Of a DNA stretch of 6,413 nucleotides, positions 4,519 to 6,413 are shown piece after piece. This stretch comes from an uncultured Eubacteriales bacterium (lineage in GTDB: Bacteria > Bacillota > Clostridia > Christensenellales > QALW01): the NCBI GenBank assembly GCA_900547955.1, contig URIR01000058.1, positions 1 through 6,413 on the forward strand. Reading direction: 5' to 3'. The stretch's first letter is position 1. Each line of letters opens with the position of its first letter. Both the position numbers and the translations under genes were made by a program. The notes under the pieces were generated by a model that did not search any database, was not told the DNA's origin, and saw only the letters and a program-made list of their open reading frames with translations.

Positions 4519-5907
4519 TTATTTGCCGCTTAGCGCTTTATCTATGGATAAAGCCGCCTGCTTGCCCGCACCCATAGCCAAAATAACCGTAGCCGCTCCG
4601 CTTACGGCGTCTCCGCCGGCATATATATGCCTTATAGAAGTTTCCAAGGTCTCCTGGTCAACTATAATACAGCCCTTTTTGTTGGTTTCCAACCCTTTTG
4701 TAGTTGAGCGGATAAGTGGATTTGGAGTATTGCCTATAGCCGATATTACCGTATCCGCCTCTAAAATAAATTCGCTACCCTCTATTTTCTCAGGACGGCG
4801 CCGGCCTGACTCATCCGGCTCGCCCAGCTGCATCCTTATGCATTCCAGCCCTTTAACTCTGCCGTTCTCATCCCCTATAATTTTAACCGGCGCGCAGAGC
4901 AGCATAAATTCCACGCCCTCCTCCTTGGCATGATGAATCTCCTCCTGGCGGGCAGGCATTTCCTTCTCAGAGCGGCGGTAAATAATATATGCATGTTCGG
5001 CTCCAAGACGCTTTGCGCACCGCACGGCGTCCATAGCCACGTTGCCTCCGCCCACTACCGCAGCGCACTTTGTACGCTTTATTGGAGTATCGTAATCATC
5101 CCTATACGCTTTCATGAGGTTTATACGGGTCAAATATTCGTTAGCCGAATATACTCCCATAAGCTCCTCGCCCGGAATATTTAAGAATGAAGGCAAACCT
5201 GCGCCCGTGCCTATAAAAATAGCGTCATAAGCTTGCTGAAGCTCTTCCACAGACAGCACCTTGCCTATAACCATATTAGTGCGTATATCCACTCCCTGAG
5301 CCGTAAGCTCGTCTATTTCCCGGCTCACTATCTCTTTAGGCAGCCTGAACTGCGGTATGCCATACATAAGCACGCCGCCGGCGGTATGAAATGCTTCATA
5401 AACCGTTACCTCATAGCCCTTTGCGCGCAGAGCGCCTGCGCATGTAAGGCCGGCCGGCCCTCCGCCTATTACCGCTACCTTTTTCCCATTAGGCTTTATA
5501 TCCTTTTTTACTTCCTTATCTACATGCATACGGTGCCAGTCGGCCGCAAAGCGTTCCAGGCGCCCTATTCCCACAGGCTCGCCCTTTATGCCCCGCACGC
5601 ATTTAGCCTCGCACTGCATTTCCTGCGGACATACTCTCCCACAAACGCCGGGCAGGCTGTTGGTTTCACTTATAATTTTAAAAGCCTCTTCATAATTGCC
5701 CTTTGCTATCTGCGCAATAAAATCAGGAATATGTACTCCCACAGGGCAGCCGCTTACGCACGGCTTATGCTTGCATCCCAGGCAGCGCGCCGCCTCGTTA
5801 AGAGCGTCCTCCTCGCTATAGCCAAGCGCCACTTCGTCAAAGCAGGTTATGCGCTTCGCGGGAGACAATTCAGGCATTGGAGTCTTATTATTCTGCATAT
5901 TAGGCAT
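4519..5907 (-). CDS. nfnB: NfnB: large subunit of NADH-dependent ferredoxin:NADP+ oxidoreductase (GltD-like)
   Basis: At 462 residues this matches the usual NfnB length. The N-terminal iron-sulfur domain carries CLGC....C...CP (Cys42, 45, 50, 54) and CGRVCPQEMQCEAKC (Cys89, 93, 99, 103). The FAD dinucleotide motif is VAVIGGGPAG (144-153), followed by GGVLMYGIPQFRLPK (177-191). The NADP(H)-binding domain has AVVGGGNVAMD (283-293) and YRRSEKEMPAR (310-320). The C-terminal FAD signature is IYAGGDAVSGAATVILAMGAGK (428-449). In the family this soluble subunit holds the bifurcating FAD and two [4Fe-4S] clusters, coupling NADPH oxidation to reduction of ferredoxin and NAD+, reversibly. The start has AGAGG (5915-5919) seven bases upstream; the next Met, at residue 4, is placed worse. 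It follows nfnA after 45 bases. A plain glutamate synthase small subunit is less likely because of that partner. Confidence 0.93.
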   Translation of the reverse strand: MPNMQNNKTPMPELSPAKRITCFDEVALGYSEEDALNEAARCLGCKHKPCVSGCPVGVHIPDFIAQIAKGNYEEAFKIISETNSLPGVCGRVCPQEMQCEAKCVRGIKGEPVGIGRLERFAADWHRMHVDKEVKKDIKPNGKKVAVIGGGPAGLTCAGALRAKGYEVTVYEAFHTAGGVLMYGIPQFRLPKEIVSREIDELTAQGVDIRTNMVIGKVLSVEELQQAYDAIFIGTGAGLPSFLNIPGEELMGVYSANEYLTRINLMKAYRDDYDTPIKRTKCAAVVGGGNVAMDAVRCAKRLGAEHAYIIYRRSEKEMPARQEEIHHAKEEGVEFMLLCAPVKIIGDENGRVKGLECIRMQLGEPDESGRRRPEKIEGSEFILEADTVISAIGNTPNPLIRSTTKGLETNKKGCIIVDQETLETSIRHIYAGGDAVSGAATVILAMGAGKQAALSIDKALSGK

Positions 5908-5952
5908 GAAAATTCCTCTTTCTTATTAATTCCTTAATTTTAAACGCCGCGC

Positions 5953-6413
5953 CTAATTCCGCGCCTCAATTTCAGCTATCTTCTCGCGCAGGCGGCAGGC
6001 GTGGCTCTCTTCCTCTTTATACATTCTAAGCCGCTTCATGGCGCTGTCAAAATCCACAAGGTGTCCATCAAAGTCAGGGCCGTCCACACATGCGAATTTA
6101 ACCTCGCCTCCAACCACAACGCGGCACCCTCCGCACATACCCGTCCCGTCTATCATAATAGGATTCATGCTTACTATAGTCTTGATACGCGGATTGTCAG
6201 TAACGGCGCAGACCGCTTTCATCATGGGCAGAGGCCCGATAGCAATTACCGCGTCATACCTTTCGCCCTGCTCTATCAAGGATTTAAGCACATCGGTCAC
6301 AAAGCCCTTATGACCGTTCGAGCCGTCGTCGGTGGTTATAAACAATCTGCTGGAAACAGCGCGCATCTCATCCTCTAAAATAATAATATCTTTATCACAA
6401 AATAATGCTAAAG
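5953..6413 (-). CDS. nfnA: NfnA: small subunit of NADH-dependent ferredoxin:NADP+ oxidoreductase, C-terminal part, N-terminus beyond window
   Basis: The frame stays open to the right edge, giving 153 visible residues of a protein usually about 280 long. An ATG at 6364-6366 is internal: the upstream codons read LALFCDKDIIILEDE, which continues the family pattern '..LILEDEM..VS..L...TDDGS.G.KGFVTD'. Visible parts are the NAD(H)-binding half of the ferredoxin-reductase-like fold (TTDDGS, GPLPMM) and the [2Fe-2S] segment DGTGMCGGCRV...KFACVDGPDFDGH with three cysteines. In characterised Nfn the fourth ligand is an aspartate, as I recall, and Asp residues are present here. The subunit transfers electrons to NAD+ while NfnB handles ferredoxin and NADP(H). 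The same fold occurs in PyrK (dihydroorotate dehydrogenase electron transfer subunit), but the adjacent nfnB decides for Nfn. Confidence 0.92.
   Translation of the reverse strand, partial: LALFCDKDIIILEDEMRAVSSRLFITTDDGSNGHKGFVTDVLKSLIEQGERYDAVIAIGPLPMMKAVCAVTDNPRIKTIVSMNPIMIDGTGMCGGCRVVVGGEVKFACVDGPDFDGHLVDFDSAMKRLRMYKEEESHACRLREKIAEIEARN

Noticed and set aside
4519..5907. Assignment as the small subunit of NADPH glutamate synthase (gltD)
   Set aside because: The sequence family is shared, but the adjoining upstream gene is nfnA, not a gltB large subunit, which favours the Nfn complex.
5233..5937. Plus-strand open frame of 234 codons
   Set aside because: It is antisense to nfnB and nfnA, with a composition rich in His, Tyr and Arg and no recognisable motifs, while the opposite strand is a clear family member.

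Overview
The window looks like chromosomal DNA from an anaerobic Gram-positive bacterium, most likely an uncultured gut-type member of the Clostridia. The reasons are a ferredoxin-dependent NfnAB pair, strong AGGAGG-type ribosome binding sites, AT-rich intergenic DNA with mixed-GC genes, and surface proteins with a Pro/Gly/Glu stalk and a C-terminal membrane anchor. This placement is an inference from gene content; there is no rRNA or marker gene. All seven genes lie on the minus strand, so transcription runs from high to low coordinates.

From the right edge: the C-terminal part of nfnA (5953-6413, open at the edge) is followed after a 45-bp gap by a complete nfnB (4519-5907). Together they encode the electron-bifurcating NADH-dependent ferredoxin:NADP+ oxidoreductase. 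Next, after a spacer with two hairpins and a possible promoter, comes a small four-helix membrane protein of unknown function (3912-4316).

The middle (about 1337-4233) is an old tandem duplication. It carries two paralogous surface-protein genes, copy B (2759-3676) and copy A (1460-2380), each with a matching promoter, AGGAGG site and rho-independent terminator. The two genes are almost identical at their 3' ends and terminators (340 of 341 bases) and very similar at the signal peptide, but only about 65% identical in protein across the exposed middle. Between them lies a 60-bp relic of the small membrane-protein gene with an in-frame stop, showing that the duplication also copied part of that neighbour.

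The left edge holds the start of a MacAB-like export operon: an HlyD/MacA-type adaptor (125-1204) with its own promoter, then three bases later the first 40 codons of an ABC ATPase (1-121). A permease would be expected beyond the edge.

Nothing here amounts to a clear new defence or mobile system. The most distinctive feature is the mosaic tandem surface-protein pair with its buried pseudogene scar.
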